A DNA stretch of 64,000 bases, from assembly GCF_002163585.1 (NCBI RefSeq), contig NZ_CP015579.1, positions 3,782,001-3,846,000 on the forward strand. The letters run 5' to 3'. The DNA is from Tatumella citrea (GTDB lineage Bacteria > Pseudomonadota > Gammaproteobacteria > Enterobacterales > Enterobacteriaceae). Numbering within the stretch: position 1 is the first letter of the stretch; every line of letters begins with the position of its first letter. The position numbers and the translations under genes were made by a program. Below the pieces are notes generated by a model. That model did no database searches and was not told the origin of the DNA. It saw only the letters and a program-made list of their open reading frames with translations. This document shows, one piece after another, positions 18,631 to 27,766 of the stretch.

Positions 18631-20255
18631 TATGCTTTCCCTAATTGTGCATGAATGGCATCTGCGGCTTTCAGTGCTAAGGCAGACATTGTCAGGGTAC
18701 TGTTACCACATCCTCCGGTAGTCATCGCAGCTCCACCCGGTAAAAACAGGTTTTCATGGTCATGAGCCCGGCAATCCACATCCACCACCGAGACTGCAGG
18801 ATCGGTCCCCATAATGCAGCCGCCCATAATATGGTCACTGTTGGTATATTCGGTCGAAATATCTACTTTGGTCGCTCCCATCGCTTTTGCCAGTTGGCGG
18901 GCGATAGGTAAAGAATGGCGCTGCGATCCCTGGCGTACATAGTCACCGACATCGTAGTAAATGTTGGGTTTAGGTAATCCCAGCCAGTCTTTTTTAGCCG
19001 ATAAAGTTAAGCGGTTATTGGCATCCGGCATCAGCTCATGTTCAATAGCAATTTCGGTGGTACAGGCTGACAGACGACGAATTTCAGTATCCAGTGCTTT
19101 ACCCACCAGACCTTTTTCCAGCGCCGCCATAGCACCAATCCGGCTGCGAGCCATATTGTTGAAACGGAACAACGCCCCGCAATATTCAGAACGGAAACTG
19201 CCCTGAGAGGTTTCCATAATACTGCTTCCCTGCACCGGTCCAACGCCGGTCCAGGCGGGTTCAGCCAGCTCAAGTTCTACTACCAGCTTCGGTTGGTCCA
19301 TCATATTGCGTCCCACCTGATCTGAGCTGTTTGCTACACCGTGCGGGTTTCTGCTGTCCGCAGACATCAGTAGTAGTTTCGGAGTTTCAATACCGTTACA
19401 GGCAATAACAAAGACAGACCCGGTCACCCGGTGAGTCTGTTTGTTATTGTCAAAATAGTGAACTGCCTGGACTTTATTATCCGCACCGGTTTCTATTTTA
19501 TAGACCACCGCATTTGGCTGAATTTTGCCGCCTTTGGATTCAATACGTGTCAGTGAAGTTGCTGCATCGTACTTCGCACCAATCGGGCAGACCGGAATGC
19601 AGTTATTATTACCGCAACAGGCAGGACGATCCCCGTAAGCAATACCGCTATTACGCGCCTGAGCTGAAGGCAGATTTGTCAGGCCAATAGAGGCAGCCGC
19701 GTCGGTAAAGCGTTGCTCACCCGGCCCGAAAGGCAGACGGCCCATCGGATAAGGTTTGGAACGAACCGGGGGCCATTGCAGTTCCGGCTCAGAAGGTCCA
19801 CAGACCCCAAGAGCATATTCGGCACGGGTGTAATAAGGTTCCAGGGTGGCATAATCAAAAGCCCAGTCACGGCCAACACCGTAGAGCGTTTTTAGCTGCA
19901 TATCTTCCGGAGTTAACCGCCAACAAATTCCAGCCCAGTGCCATGTTGCTCCGCCGGCATAACGAACATATCCCTGCTGATAGGCCCGGGCATTAGGACC
20001 TTCCAGTTGCAGATATTCAGCGGCCTGCTCAGGCGTGGCCGACATCAGATGAGGAGCCCAGGGCTCCGGTGGATAAGGGGCATTAAAATGTAACCGGGAA
20101 ACCGGTGGTAAATTTCGGTAGTTTTCGACAATCTGCCAACGTTCGACCCGCGGGCCAGCTTCCAGCATCACAACGGAGTGGCCACTATCGAGTAACTGTT
20201 CAGCAATCAGGCAACCGACAACCCCGGTGCCAACCACAATCACATCTGCATTCAT
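18630..20255 (-). CDS. Gluconate-type dehydrogenase, GMC flavoprotein subunit
   Basis: A 541-aa FAD-binding catalytic subunit of the GMC oxidoreductase family. The Rossmann motif VVGTGVVGCLIAEQLLDSG with following E (LEAGP) lies at residues 6-38; RYAGGATWHWAGICWR near residue 100 and the C-terminal GGxxMTTGGCGNSTLTMSALA complete the family pattern. The cluster CCGNNNCIPVCPIGAKYDA is typical of membrane gluconate and ketogluconate dehydrogenases. Probable reaction: D-gluconate to 2-keto-D-gluconate in the periplasm; 2-ketogluconate or another polyol is possible. No signal peptide is visible, which fits export as a complex with the Tat-targeted small subunit. Start chosen at the ATG after GGAAAA. 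Confidence 0.9.
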   Translation of the reverse strand: MNADVIVVGTGVVGCLIAEQLLDSGHSVVMLEAGPRVERWQIVENYRNLPPVSRLHFNAPYPPEPWAPHLMSATPEQAAEYLQLEGPNARAYQQGYVRYAGGATWHWAGICWRLTPEDMQLKTLYGVGRDWAFDYATLEPYYTRAEYALGVCGPSEPELQWPPVRSKPYPMGRLPFGPGEQRFTDAAASIGLTNLPSAQARNSGIAYGDRPACCGNNNCIPVCPIGAKYDAATSLTRIESKGGKIQPNAVVYKIETGADNKVQAVHYFDNNKQTHRVTGSVFVIACNGIETPKLLLMSADSRNPHGVANSSDQVGRNMMDQPKLVVELELAEPAWTGVGPVQGSSIMETSQGSFRSEYCGALFRFNNMARSRIGAMAALEKGLVGKALDTEIRRLSACTTEIAIEHELMPDANNRLTLSAKKDWLGLPKPNIYYDVGDYVRQGSQRHSLPIARQLAKAMGATKVDISTEYTNSDHIMGGCIMGTDPAVSVVDVDCRAHDHENLFLPGGAAMTTGGCGNSTLTMSALALKAADAIHAQLGKA

Positions 20256-20344
20256 GATATTTTCCAGCAAAGTTCCGGCCGTAATTCCCCTTGTCGCGCC
20301 TGCGCCACAAAAGAAGTTACGTATTAACCGGTAATATTATTGAT

Positions 20345-20893
20345 TTAGAAGTCCGGCATATCGGCCAGCGGAGCTGCATGGGAGCTCCAGCCATTAGGGC
20401 CGGTAATGGCATAGGTCGGAATGGTCATCACATCGATAGTCGGCTGATACATTAAGGCTTTTTCATAAGCAAACACCTCAGCCCCGGGTGCATCAATCAG
20501 TACACCTTTATACCAGGCAGAGATAATGCTGAGAGCCGCATTTTTCAGCTCACCCTGTGGAATATCTGAGAAAAAATCCTCAACCACTTTTGCCTGACGG
20601 GCCTGAGCTACAGCCAGCAGACTGGTTATCTGTTGCCGTGTAATCATGTTGCCACTGATCATCGCAGCAGCCAGACGCTGCCCTGTTACCGGATCAAGCT
20701 GATGATTAACAAGTAATTGTGATAACTGCATAAACTGGTCGATGGTAGCCTGGTCATTTAACGTATCTGCCCAGGCCGGAAGCGATGGGCCCAGATAACT
20801 ACTGCCTAATAAAATAAGACCACCAAGCAGCACCTTTCTGCGGGACAAATTGTATTCAGCAGGAGAGTCATCCCGAATAATTTCATTTTTCAT
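20345..20893 (-). CDS. Gluconate-type dehydrogenase, small (gamma) subunit
   Basis: A 182-aa protein of the FAD-dependent sorbitol/gluconate dehydrogenase small-subunit family. The N-terminus carries a twin-arginine signal (SRRKVLLGG then a hydrophobic stretch to LPAWA), and the mature part ends with the conserved tail around AITGPNGWSSHAAPL. In related enzymes this subunit brings the folded flavoprotein across the membrane through the Tat system and stabilises it. It is the first gene of a three-gene operon (small, large, cytochrome) with short gaps. The ATG chosen has GGAG nine bases upstream; an earlier TTG five codons up is less likely. Confidence 0.88.
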   Translation of the reverse strand: MKNEIIRDDSPAEYNLSRRKVLLGGLILLGSSYLGPSLPAWADTLNDQATIDQFMQLSQLLVNHQLDPVTGQRLAAAMISGNMITRQQITSLLAVAQARQAKVVEDFFSDIPQGELKNAALSIISAWYKGVLIDAPGAEVFAYEKALMYQPTIDVMTIPTYAITGPNGWSSHAAPLADMPDF

Positions 20894-21630
20894 TGACAAT
20901 TGCTCCAAAAATTAAAAGCAGAAAAGATGTTATTGATTTAATCATCCGCATGATTGCTGATAATTCATTTAATAAAAAACCAACATCAATTCAACATTGC
21001 AGAATGTTATACCCAATTTTAAGGATGCGTAAATTCAGATGTAACAAATGTTTTTGATATGAAATTAAATGTTAAGGTTCAGTATTATTCGTAGAATATT
21101 TAACAGAGAATAAATTTAAAAATAACTTAAAATACATATAGTTATGAAATTGATTTCATCAAAGATAACACCAAAAACCACAGTTTAACTGTTGAGATAA
21201 CAATAAGAATTTATTGAGTTTTATGATTAAATCAGCGTTCAAAAAGACCTGAACTCAGTATTTAAAATCAATAAAAGCACTTTTTGATTGTGGGGTAAAA
21301 TAACCATCCGGAAATCCGAACGGTTTATTTATCATTATCCGGAAAATCGAACACAATTAACTTAATGGCAAGTGATATATATAATACTCATTATCAGAAA
21401 GTACAGAAACGCAGGCGATTTAATTCCCAACAAATTGATAATGTTGTTGCAAACTACCCCGGGGTCACGGAAGGAAAACAGAGGTTGTTTTGGTGAGCAA
21501 TACCGGTAATGAAACCAAATAAAAACAAAATACAAACACAAAGGCTACAAATGGCCGGTATAATCCACTACCCTGCTCAATGCACAGCCCCTTTCTTAAT
21601 CTGGTAACCAACAACTGAAAAGGTCCCCCC
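20894..21630. other. Long AT-rich control region between dehydrogenase operon and sensor kinase
   Basis: A 737-bp stretch without a credible gene, clearly more AT-rich than its neighbours. It must hold the divergent promoters of the dehydrogenase operon and of the DctB-like kinase. I found no convincing sigma-54 promoter (GG-N10-GC) by eye. A pair of direct repeats is listed separately. Confidence 0.6.
21306..21352. repeat. Paired direct repeats in the control region
   Basis: ATCCGGAAATCCGAAC (21306-21321) and ATCCGGAAAATCGAAC (21337-21352) match at 14 of 16 positions, with starts 31 bp apart, about three helical turns. Regular phasing suggests two operators for one dimeric regulator, most simply the adjacent response regulator. 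Confidence 0.5.
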
Positions 21631-23484
21631 TTGAAACAGGAACGCAGGCATCTTGAAACCGATCCGCAAACGCTTCGTCACTTCAGGTGGCTGGCAGGAA
21701 TATTTATTCTTTGCATGACCGGTATCACCGTGCTCAGCTTTCTGTACGCACAGAATAAAGTCTCAGCACAGACAGAGTTGATTAACCAGGCGCTATCGCG
21801 GGCAGGACATGAACTGTCACTCAATATTCACCGCTATGAATTTATCCCTTATGCCCTGTCTCTGGATGAAACCATCCGGCATTTTCTCTCTCAGCAGAAT
21901 GACGCAGGGTTGCAGGCGGAAGTGGTCAGAAAAATCAGTTCAATACAGAACAAAGTCGGGGCGTTGTCGGTATTTATCACGAATGCCGACGGCAAAATTA
22001 TCGCGGCCAGCCAGCAGGATCTTACCGGCCACGATGTTCAGTTCCGTCCCTACTTTGTTAATAGTATCAGCACCACAACTGAACACTTTTTCGGTATCGG
22101 AACCACCGGGTCGGTGGCAGGCTACTACCAGGCAAATGCAGTGTTCTCGCAGGGAAAAAAACTGGGGGTAGTGGTGGTAAAAATTGATATCGAAGCGCTG
22201 GCAAACAGCAAATCTAACTACCTTAATAAAATGTTTTTACTGGATAATAATAATATTATTGTCAGCTCTTCCGATGAATCCATGTTGTTTCACTCGCTCG
22301 GGCCTCTCAGCCCGCAACAAATTGCTGCCAGCGAAAAAACACATCAGTACAATAATAAAGTCATTCCTCCTCTCACCGGCTACCGCGGAGAAAAAATCGC
22401 AGCTGACAGCTATCATGTCAGGTTTAACGGTCGCGATTATATTCAGATTAATCAGTATCTTCCTCAGCTAAATCTGACCCTTGCTCAGTTGTCCCCGGTA
22501 GATTCGGTTTACTCATCAGCCGCGATTATTGTGGCGCTGACGGGAGTGACTCTGGCAATAATATTTACCGTCATCTCTTTATTTATTCAGCGTCAGCATA
22601 TCATCCGTCTGAAACTCGATAACCAGCAGGCACTGGAGAGCGCCTATGGTCATCTGGAAGAGCTGGTGCAGGAACGTAGCCAGCAACTGGAAATTCAGAA
22701 TGCCTCGCTGGCCAGAGAAATTCAGGAGCGCATTCTGTCGGTACAAAAAATGGAGGCAATGCAGCAGGAGCTGATCAGAACCGAAAAACTGGCAGTGATC
22801 GGCCAGTTGTCAGCCGGTATTGCTCACGAAATTAATCAGCCGCTTTCCGCCATTAGTGTGCTTTCTGCAAACTCAGTACGTTTTCTGGCGCAAGGGCAGA
22901 CGGACATCCTTAAAAGCAACCTGAACCGAATCGTAGAGCTGGTTGGTTTTATTGGCAGGATCAGTCAGCAATTACGTTCATTTTCCCGTAATAGTGATGA
23001 CCTGACCCGGCCAGTTTCTGTCTCAGCCAGTATTGATAATGCACTGATTATGCTTACTCACCGTATCAATCAGCAGCAGATCCATTTTGAACGGCAGGCG
23101 CCGTCCGGAGAGGTGTGGTGTCTGTGTAACAGCACCCGCCTGGAACAGGTATTGGTCAATCTGATCAGCAACAGCATTGAAGCAATTGGCAGCCAGCGCA
23201 AAGATGGCACCATTACGGTACGCTGGTCTCAGCAGGACGACCAGGCGTTGCTTGCTGTTGAAGATAACGGGCCGGGAATTGCACCAGATCTTCTGAAGCA
23301 TATTTTTGAGCCGTTTTTTACGACCAGAACCCATAACGGACTAGGGTTGGGTCTGGCCATTTCGGCAGATATCGTTCGTTCCTATGGTGGTACCTTACAG
23401 GCCGAAAACCTCAGTTGCGGGGCTTGTTTTACCCTGCGGTTGCCACTGGCTTCCCCGAATGACAAGGAAACAATTGATGAGTAA
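21631..23484 (+). CDS. DctB-like sensor histidine kinase
   Basis: A 617-aa membrane sensor kinase of the DctB type. A membrane segment at about 20-40, a large periplasmic double-PAS (dCache-like) sensor at about 45-295, and a second segment at 297-322 are followed by a long coiled coil and the kinase core. H399 in GIAHEINQPLSAI is the phosphorylation site; the ATP lid shows DNGPGIAP and GLGLGLAIS. DctB proteins sense C4-dicarboxylates, but no dicarboxylate transporter is nearby, so a sugar acid may be the ligand. Translation starts at TTG, since an in-frame stop lies five codons upstream and the next methionine is inside the first membrane segment. It overlaps the regulator gene by 8 bp. Confidence 0.88.
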   Translation: MKQERRHLETDPQTLRHFRWLAGIFILCMTGITVLSFLYAQNKVSAQTELINQALSRAGHELSLNIHRYEFIPYALSLDETIRHFLSQQNDAGLQAEVVRKISSIQNKVGALSVFITNADGKIIAASQQDLTGHDVQFRPYFVNSISTTTEHFFGIGTTGSVAGYYQANAVFSQGKKLGVVVVKIDIEALANSKSNYLNKMFLLDNNNIIVSSSDESMLFHSLGPLSPQQIAASEKTHQYNNKVIPPLTGYRGEKIAADSYHVRFNGRDYIQINQYLPQLNLTLAQLSPVDSVYSSAAIIVALTGVTLAIIFTVISLFIQRQHIIRLKLDNQQALESAYGHLEELVQERSQQLEIQNASLAREIQERILSVQKMEAMQQELIRTEKLAVIGQLSAGIAHEINQPLSAISVLSANSVRFLAQGQTDILKSNLNRIVELVGFIGRISQQLRSFSRNSDDLTRPVSVSASIDNALIMLTHRINQQQIHFERQAPSGEVWCLCNSTRLEQVLVNLISNSIEAIGSQRKDGTITVRWSQQDDQALLAVEDNGPGIAPDLLKHIFEPFFTTRTHNGLGLGLAISADIVRSYGGTLQAENLSCGACFTLRLPLASPNDKETIDE

Positions 23485-24796
23485 TTATTCGGTGCTGTTA
23501 ATTGAAGACGATCCTGATGTGCGGCTGGCCTGTATGCAGGCTTTGCAACTGGAAGGTATTGAGATTCTGGGTGTAGCTTCAGTCGAGGATGCCAGGGTAC
23601 ACCTTGCCCATTTTCGTCACCAGGGGATTATTGTCACCGACATGCGGTTGCCTGGTATCGGTGGCTTTGAATTTCAGAAGGAACTTAACCGGCGGGTACC
23701 GGAAATCCCGGTGATCATCATTACCGGTCATGGTGATATTGAAACTGCTGTGACCGCAATGCATAACGGTGCTTATGATTTCCTGCCAAAACCTTTTAAT
23801 GCACAGCAATTTACTAATGTCGTAAAACGGGCACTGGATAAACGTCGTCTGGAACAGGAGATCCGTCAGCTCCGCAGGCAACTGGCCAATACACGTCTGC
23901 CTGAGCATGCTTTGCTGGGTAATTCACTGGTAATGACCGAAATCAGAAACACATTGACTGATATCGCCACAACACCGGCGAATGTCATGATTTACGGTGC
24001 ATCAGGGACAGGAAAAGCTCTGGCCGCCCATTGCCTGCATGAAATGAGTGGCCGGACAGGCCCGTTTGTTACGGTAGACTGCTCGGCCCTGCCTGCGGGG
24101 CTGTTTGACAGCGAATTATTTGGCAATGAGGCTGGTTTTTCAACGGAGTCGCCCGCCGCCCGAATCGGTAAACTGGAATTTGCCCGCGGGGGAACACTGT
24201 TCCTTGATAAAGTTGAATACCTCCCGGCAGCTATCCAGAGCAAACTCAGCCGTGCATTGCAGGAAAGAGCCTTTGAGCGGCCGGGAGCCCACCAGCGGAT
24301 AGCGATTGATCTGCGGGTGATCGGCTCAGGAAAACCTGAACTGGCAGCAATGAAGAACGACACTAATCTTCGCCCGGAATTGCACTTCCTGCTGAATATG
24401 GCCAGCATCTCGTTGCCGCAACTGTGTGAACGTCCGGAAGATATTCCTTTGCTGTTCAGCCATTTCGTTGCCAAAGCCGCAGAGCTTTTTGACCGCGAGC
24501 CACGGGAAATTCGTGAATCAGAACTGACCCGGTTAATGGTCAGAGAGTGGCCTGGTAATATCCGTGAGCTGCGAAACGAAGCAGAACGATTTGTACTTGG
24601 GATTAACCGCCAGCAGGAACAGGATGAAGATCTGCAAAATCTGTCACTGACCGATATTGTCGAAAGTTTCGAATGCCGCCTGATAGTTTCGGAATTGAAT
24701 AATCAGAAAGGCAATTTAACCCAGGCCGCAAAAAAACTTCACATTGCCAAGAGCACACTGTTCGATAAGCTAAAAAAGTACAACATCAAATACTGA
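23477..24796 (+). CDS. DctD/NtrC-like response regulator with degenerate AAA+ domain
   Basis: A 439-aa regulator with receiver (phospho-acceptor D55, T83, K105), AAA+ domain (about 145-380) and a Fis-type helix-turn-helix at the end (GNLTQAAKKLHIAKSTLFDKL). Walker A is intact (GASGTGK, 174-180). Two hallmarks of sigma-54 activators are missing: the Walker B motif reads LFLDKVE (K245 where a glutamate is expected), and the GAFTGA loop is replaced by AGFSTESP. It is therefore unlikely to hydrolyse ATP normally or to remodel sigma-54 polymerase; like TyrR or PgtA it may act at sigma-70 promoters. It is coupled to the DctB-like kinase and faces the dehydrogenase operon across the long control region. 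Confidence 0.88.
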   Translation: MSNYSVLLIEDDPDVRLACMQALQLEGIEILGVASVEDARVHLAHFRHQGIIVTDMRLPGIGGFEFQKELNRRVPEIPVIIITGHGDIETAVTAMHNGAYDFLPKPFNAQQFTNVVKRALDKRRLEQEIRQLRRQLANTRLPEHALLGNSLVMTEIRNTLTDIATTPANVMIYGASGTGKALAAHCLHEMSGRTGPFVTVDCSALPAGLFDSELFGNEAGFSTESPAARIGKLEFARGGTLFLDKVEYLPAAIQSKLSRALQERAFERPGAHQRIAIDLRVIGSGKPELAAMKNDTNLRPELHFLLNMASISLPQLCERPEDIPLLFSHFVAKAAELFDREPREIRESELTRLMVREWPGNIRELRNEAERFVLGINRQQEQDEDLQNLSLTDIVESFECRLIVSELNNQKGNLTQAAKKLHIAKSTLFDKLKKYNIKY

Positions 24797-24816
24797 CCCG
24801 TTCCCGCCCACTATTG

Positions 24817-26028
24817 TCAGCCAATGGTGCGGTTACGGCCTGCCAGTACCGAGATCACTATCTGCACCGACGCGAGCCCCATCAGCAGAGTAAACGGGAC
24901 AGCCCATTGATGGGTATATTGCACCGCAACTCCGACCAGAGCAGGGCCTGCCGCTGCCATCAGATAGCCGATACATTGCGCCATACCTGACAACGCAGTT
25001 GCCTGACTGTGACCCTGACTGCGTAAATTAAATAATGACAGACAGACGACCATGGCAATACCTGCCCCTGTTCCGGCCAGCACCAGCCACAGCATTGCCA
25101 GACCCGGCTGATAATACAAACCACTGACCCCGGCCAGAATGAGAACCGAACAGAGTAATCCCAGTCCGCGCTGATCCTGCACCCTTGGCATAATAACCGT
25201 CATACTCAGATTGGCCAGTACTGCAATACACTGATAAATGAACAGGCAACGACCGGCCATTGCAGCAGAAATACCGACGGTTTGTGCATAAGCAGGGAAC
25301 CAGTCGACCAGCACATAGAATACTGTCGAATGTAACCCCATAAACAAGGCAACCTGCCAGCCGGTACTGCTTTTCCAGGGGGAACGGTACTGTTCCGGAT
25401 GGGGATCCAGTGCCGCCAGGCGGCTGTGCGCTGGACGGGTACGGGTGCGCAGCTGTGGCAGCCAGACCAGTAAGGCGATAACAGCCAGCACAGCCCATGC
25501 GCCCAGCGCCCGACGCCAGCCTTCAGGCTCACCGTTTGCCAGCATGACCGCGGCCCCGGAAGCAACCGCTGCAATCACCCCCATCATCGCTGCATAGCCA
25601 CCGATCACTCTCGCGGCTTTCGAGGGAAAACTCCGTTTTGCCAGCGCCGGCAGTAAGACATTACATAGTGCGATGGCAGCCCCGAGGATACAGGTTCCCC
25701 CCCACAGGGCGACACTACCTCCGGCTGAACGCCAGGCAATACCTGCCACCAGCACTGCCAGAGCCAGCCCGATAACTCTTTCCATCCCCCACTTTGCAGC
25801 CATCTTTGGGGCTGCCGGAGCCAACAGAGCAAAAATCAGTAACGGTAATGCATTCAGCCAGCCCGCCGCAGAATCTGATATTCCGGTACTGTTGCGGATA
25901 TCAGACAGCACCGGGCCGACCACCGTGATCGCAGCGCGGAGATTAGCACCAACCAGAATGATCCCCGCGAAAAGCAGGGTTGATGAGAGTGTCCTTTCTG
26001 AAGAGAGGGCCAGAGGTGACTGCGACAT
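24817..26028 (-). CDS. MFS exporter of the CynX/NimT family
   Basis: A 403-aa major-facilitator protein with 12 predicted membrane segments. It resembles E. coli NimT (YeaN), the 2-nitroimidazole exporter, and the cyanate transporter CynX: shared features include LRAAITVVGPVL near residue 30, KMAAKWGMERVIGLAL near 75 and ALSGMAQCIGYLMAAAGPALVG near 345. The true substrate is unknown. It is divergent from an AraC gene of NimR type, the same arrangement as nimR-nimT in E. coli, which supports export of a small toxic compound under that regulator. Confidence 0.85.
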   Translation of the reverse strand: MSQSPLALSSERTLSSTLLFAGIILVGANLRAAITVVGPVLSDIRNSTGISDSAAGWLNALPLLIFALLAPAAPKMAAKWGMERVIGLALAVLVAGIAWRSAGGSVALWGGTCILGAAIALCNVLLPALAKRSFPSKAARVIGGYAAMMGVIAAVASGAAVMLANGEPEGWRRALGAWAVLAVIALLVWLPQLRTRTRPAHSRLAALDPHPEQYRSPWKSSTGWQVALFMGLHSTVFYVLVDWFPAYAQTVGISAAMAGRCLFIYQCIAVLANLSMTVIMPRVQDQRGLGLLCSVLILAGVSGLYYQPGLAMLWLVLAGTGAGIAMVVCLSLFNLRSQGHSQATALSGMAQCIGYLMAAAGPALVGVAVQYTHQWAVPFTLLMGLASVQIVISVLAGRNRTIG

Positions 26029-26106
26029 GGTTTTATTTCCAGAGAAAAGTGATTACCCGCTAACAAGCCGCTAAAATAAACAGCTGGTTAACGTCAGGAG
26101 TTCACA

Positions 26107-26976
26107 GTGTACCCGGCCCCCGAAAACGCGGCTAACGCCAACCCGTCAGAGAATTGCTCAGAATCGTCACCGGTACTGCGGCTGGAGACGCCAATGATCG
26201 ATAAAGATCTGCCGGTCACTCCGTTGCGATTAACCGGAAAACGCCGGGAACAAGGTACTTTTCTGGAGCAGCACCGGCATCCGCAGGGATTAATTATTGC
26301 GATCCACCATGGGCTGGTCATCCTGCACACTGGCGATGAGGTCACGTGCGTACTGCCGGGGCAGTTTTGTTGGATTCCCGGCGAACTGGATCACGGTACC
26401 CATTGGTTTGGAGCTATTGAGGGAATTTGTCTGTACCTGCAACCTGCTCTTAGCGATGCATTTCCGGAGGTTCCGGCAATTTTTACCCAGACTCTGCTGA
26501 CCGATGCGATGATCTGCCGGCTGGCAGATGCTCCGTTTCTGGAACCCGGGCATGTTCTCAGTCTGCTGGACAGTCTGACCCATGAAGTCACATTACTTAA
26601 ACAAGGCGGTTTTCATTTACCCATGCCCTCCGAACCCAGATTACAGCAACTTGCCCATCGGCTGCTGGACAGACCTGATCTTAACAACAGTATCGAAGAG
26701 TGGGCTCATCAGGCCGGTATGTCACTGAGTACCTTATCGCGCCGCTTCCGGCAACAAACCGGAATCACCCCGGGCCAGTGGCGGCAGCAAGCCCGAATGC
26801 TGCATGCTCTGGAATTACTGTTTACCGGTCAAAGTGTTACCGAAGTTTCCCTTGCTGTAGGCTATGACAGCCTGAGCGCCTTTATTCATGGGTTTCGTAA
26901 GACATTTGGTATCACCCCCTCCCGCTATTTTTCCTCACCCTCTTCCCCCTCTGCTCCGCAGACAGAGAAATCGTAA
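26107..26976 (+). CDS. NimR-like AraC-family regulator
   Basis: A 289-aa regulator with an N-terminal cupin (EQHRHPQGLIIAIHHGLVIL, WIPGELDHGTHW) and a C-terminal AraC DNA-binding domain (MSLSTLSRRFRQQTGITPGQWRQ and VTEVSLAVGYDSLSAFIHGFRKTFGITPSRYF). The start is GTG, chosen because AGGAG lies exactly six bases before it; an internal ATG 29 codons later would still leave the cupin whole. The tail is rich in serine and proline. It is divergent from the NimT-like exporter with about 80 bp between them, so it probably represses or activates that gene. Confidence 0.85.
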   Translation: MYPAPENAANANPSENCSESSPVLRLETPMIDKDLPVTPLRLTGKRREQGTFLEQHRHPQGLIIAIHHGLVILHTGDEVTCVLPGQFCWIPGELDHGTHWFGAIEGICLYLQPALSDAFPEVPAIFTQTLLTDAMICRLADAPFLEPGHVLSLLDSLTHEVTLLKQGGFHLPMPSEPRLQQLAHRLLDRPDLNNSIEEWAHQAGMSLSTLSRRFRQQTGITPGQWRQQARMLHALELLFTGQSVTEVSLAVGYDSLSAFIHGFRKTFGITPSRYFSSPSSPSAPQTEKS

Positions 26977-27127
26977 CTGCGTATACTCCCGGCAAGACTC
27001 CCGGCGCAATTATTTCCAATACCTTATTAGTGGCTTGTGATGAGATTGCCACTTCGCGGCGTTAACAGCGCCTGCAGCAAGATTTTGGCAGCTATCACAC
27101 TCTAAATTTTAATCAGGGACTGACCCA

Positions 27128-27766
27128 ATGCTTCAGTTTTCTAATGGCTTTTTACTCAGCCTTTCGTTGTGCCTGGATATTGGAATTGCCAATATCGCTA
27201 TGATGACGCTGGCAATGCAGCGCGGTTATTTTCATGGCTTCTGGCTGGGGATTGGTACCTGCTTCGGTGATCTGGCTTATGCCATTCTGGCACTGGCAGG
27301 TATGGCGGTACTCTTGCAGTTCAGCGCCGTACGCTGGGTATTGTGGATTGGTGGCGGTGCGATGCTGGTATGGTTTGCGGTAAAAATGCTAATGGCGGCC
27401 TTCCGTCAGTCAACAGCCTTAAACAGTGGCGAAGCTCCTCAGTCACGTTCGCTCAGTCGGGAATTTGGCCGTGGCGTAATGCTGGCCATGTCTTCTCCTT
27501 CAGCTATCCTCTGGTTCGCTACCGTCGGCGGAGCACTGATTTCAAGGATGGGGCAGCACAGTGTGGCATCTTCAGGATGGTTTCTTAGCGGCTTTTTTAT
27601 TGCAGGAGTCCTCTGGACCTGCGCACTTTGTCTGGTCGGGAGTCTGGGTGGCAAACTAATGGGAAACCGTTTACTGAAGTTTTCTTATATCGCCTCTGCC
27701 ATTATTTTCAGTTACTTCGCCCTCACCGTTATTGTCTCCGGCTACCACGAATTTATCACCGACTAA
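27128..27766 (+). CDS. LysE/RhtB-family amino-acid exporter
   Basis: A 212-aa inner-membrane exporter with about six hydrophobic segments. The N-terminal family pattern is visible (SLSLCLDIGIANIAMMTLAMQRGY, then GIGTCFGDLAYAILALAG), as is the later MLAMSSPSAILWFATVGGAL. Members export lysine, threonine, homoserine or other amino acids and analogues; the substrate is not evident. It has its own promoter region and a ribosome site (CAGGGACTGACCCA). Its 3' end overlaps the convergent AraC gene by 11 bp. Confidence 0.87.
   Translation: MLQFSNGFLLSLSLCLDIGIANIAMMTLAMQRGYFHGFWLGIGTCFGDLAYAILALAGMAVLLQFSAVRWVLWIGGGAMLVWFAVKMLMAAFRQSTALNSGEAPQSRSLSREFGRGVMLAMSSPSAILWFATVGGALISRMGQHSVASSGWFLSGFFIAGVLWTCALCLVGSLGGKLMGNRLLKFSYIASAIIFSYFALTVIVSGYHEFITD

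Noticed and set aside
21361..21390. Possible sigma-54 promoter near TGGCAAGTGATATATA
   Set aside because: The -12 GC element is missing at the required distance, and the adjacent regulator has lost sigma-54 activator motifs.
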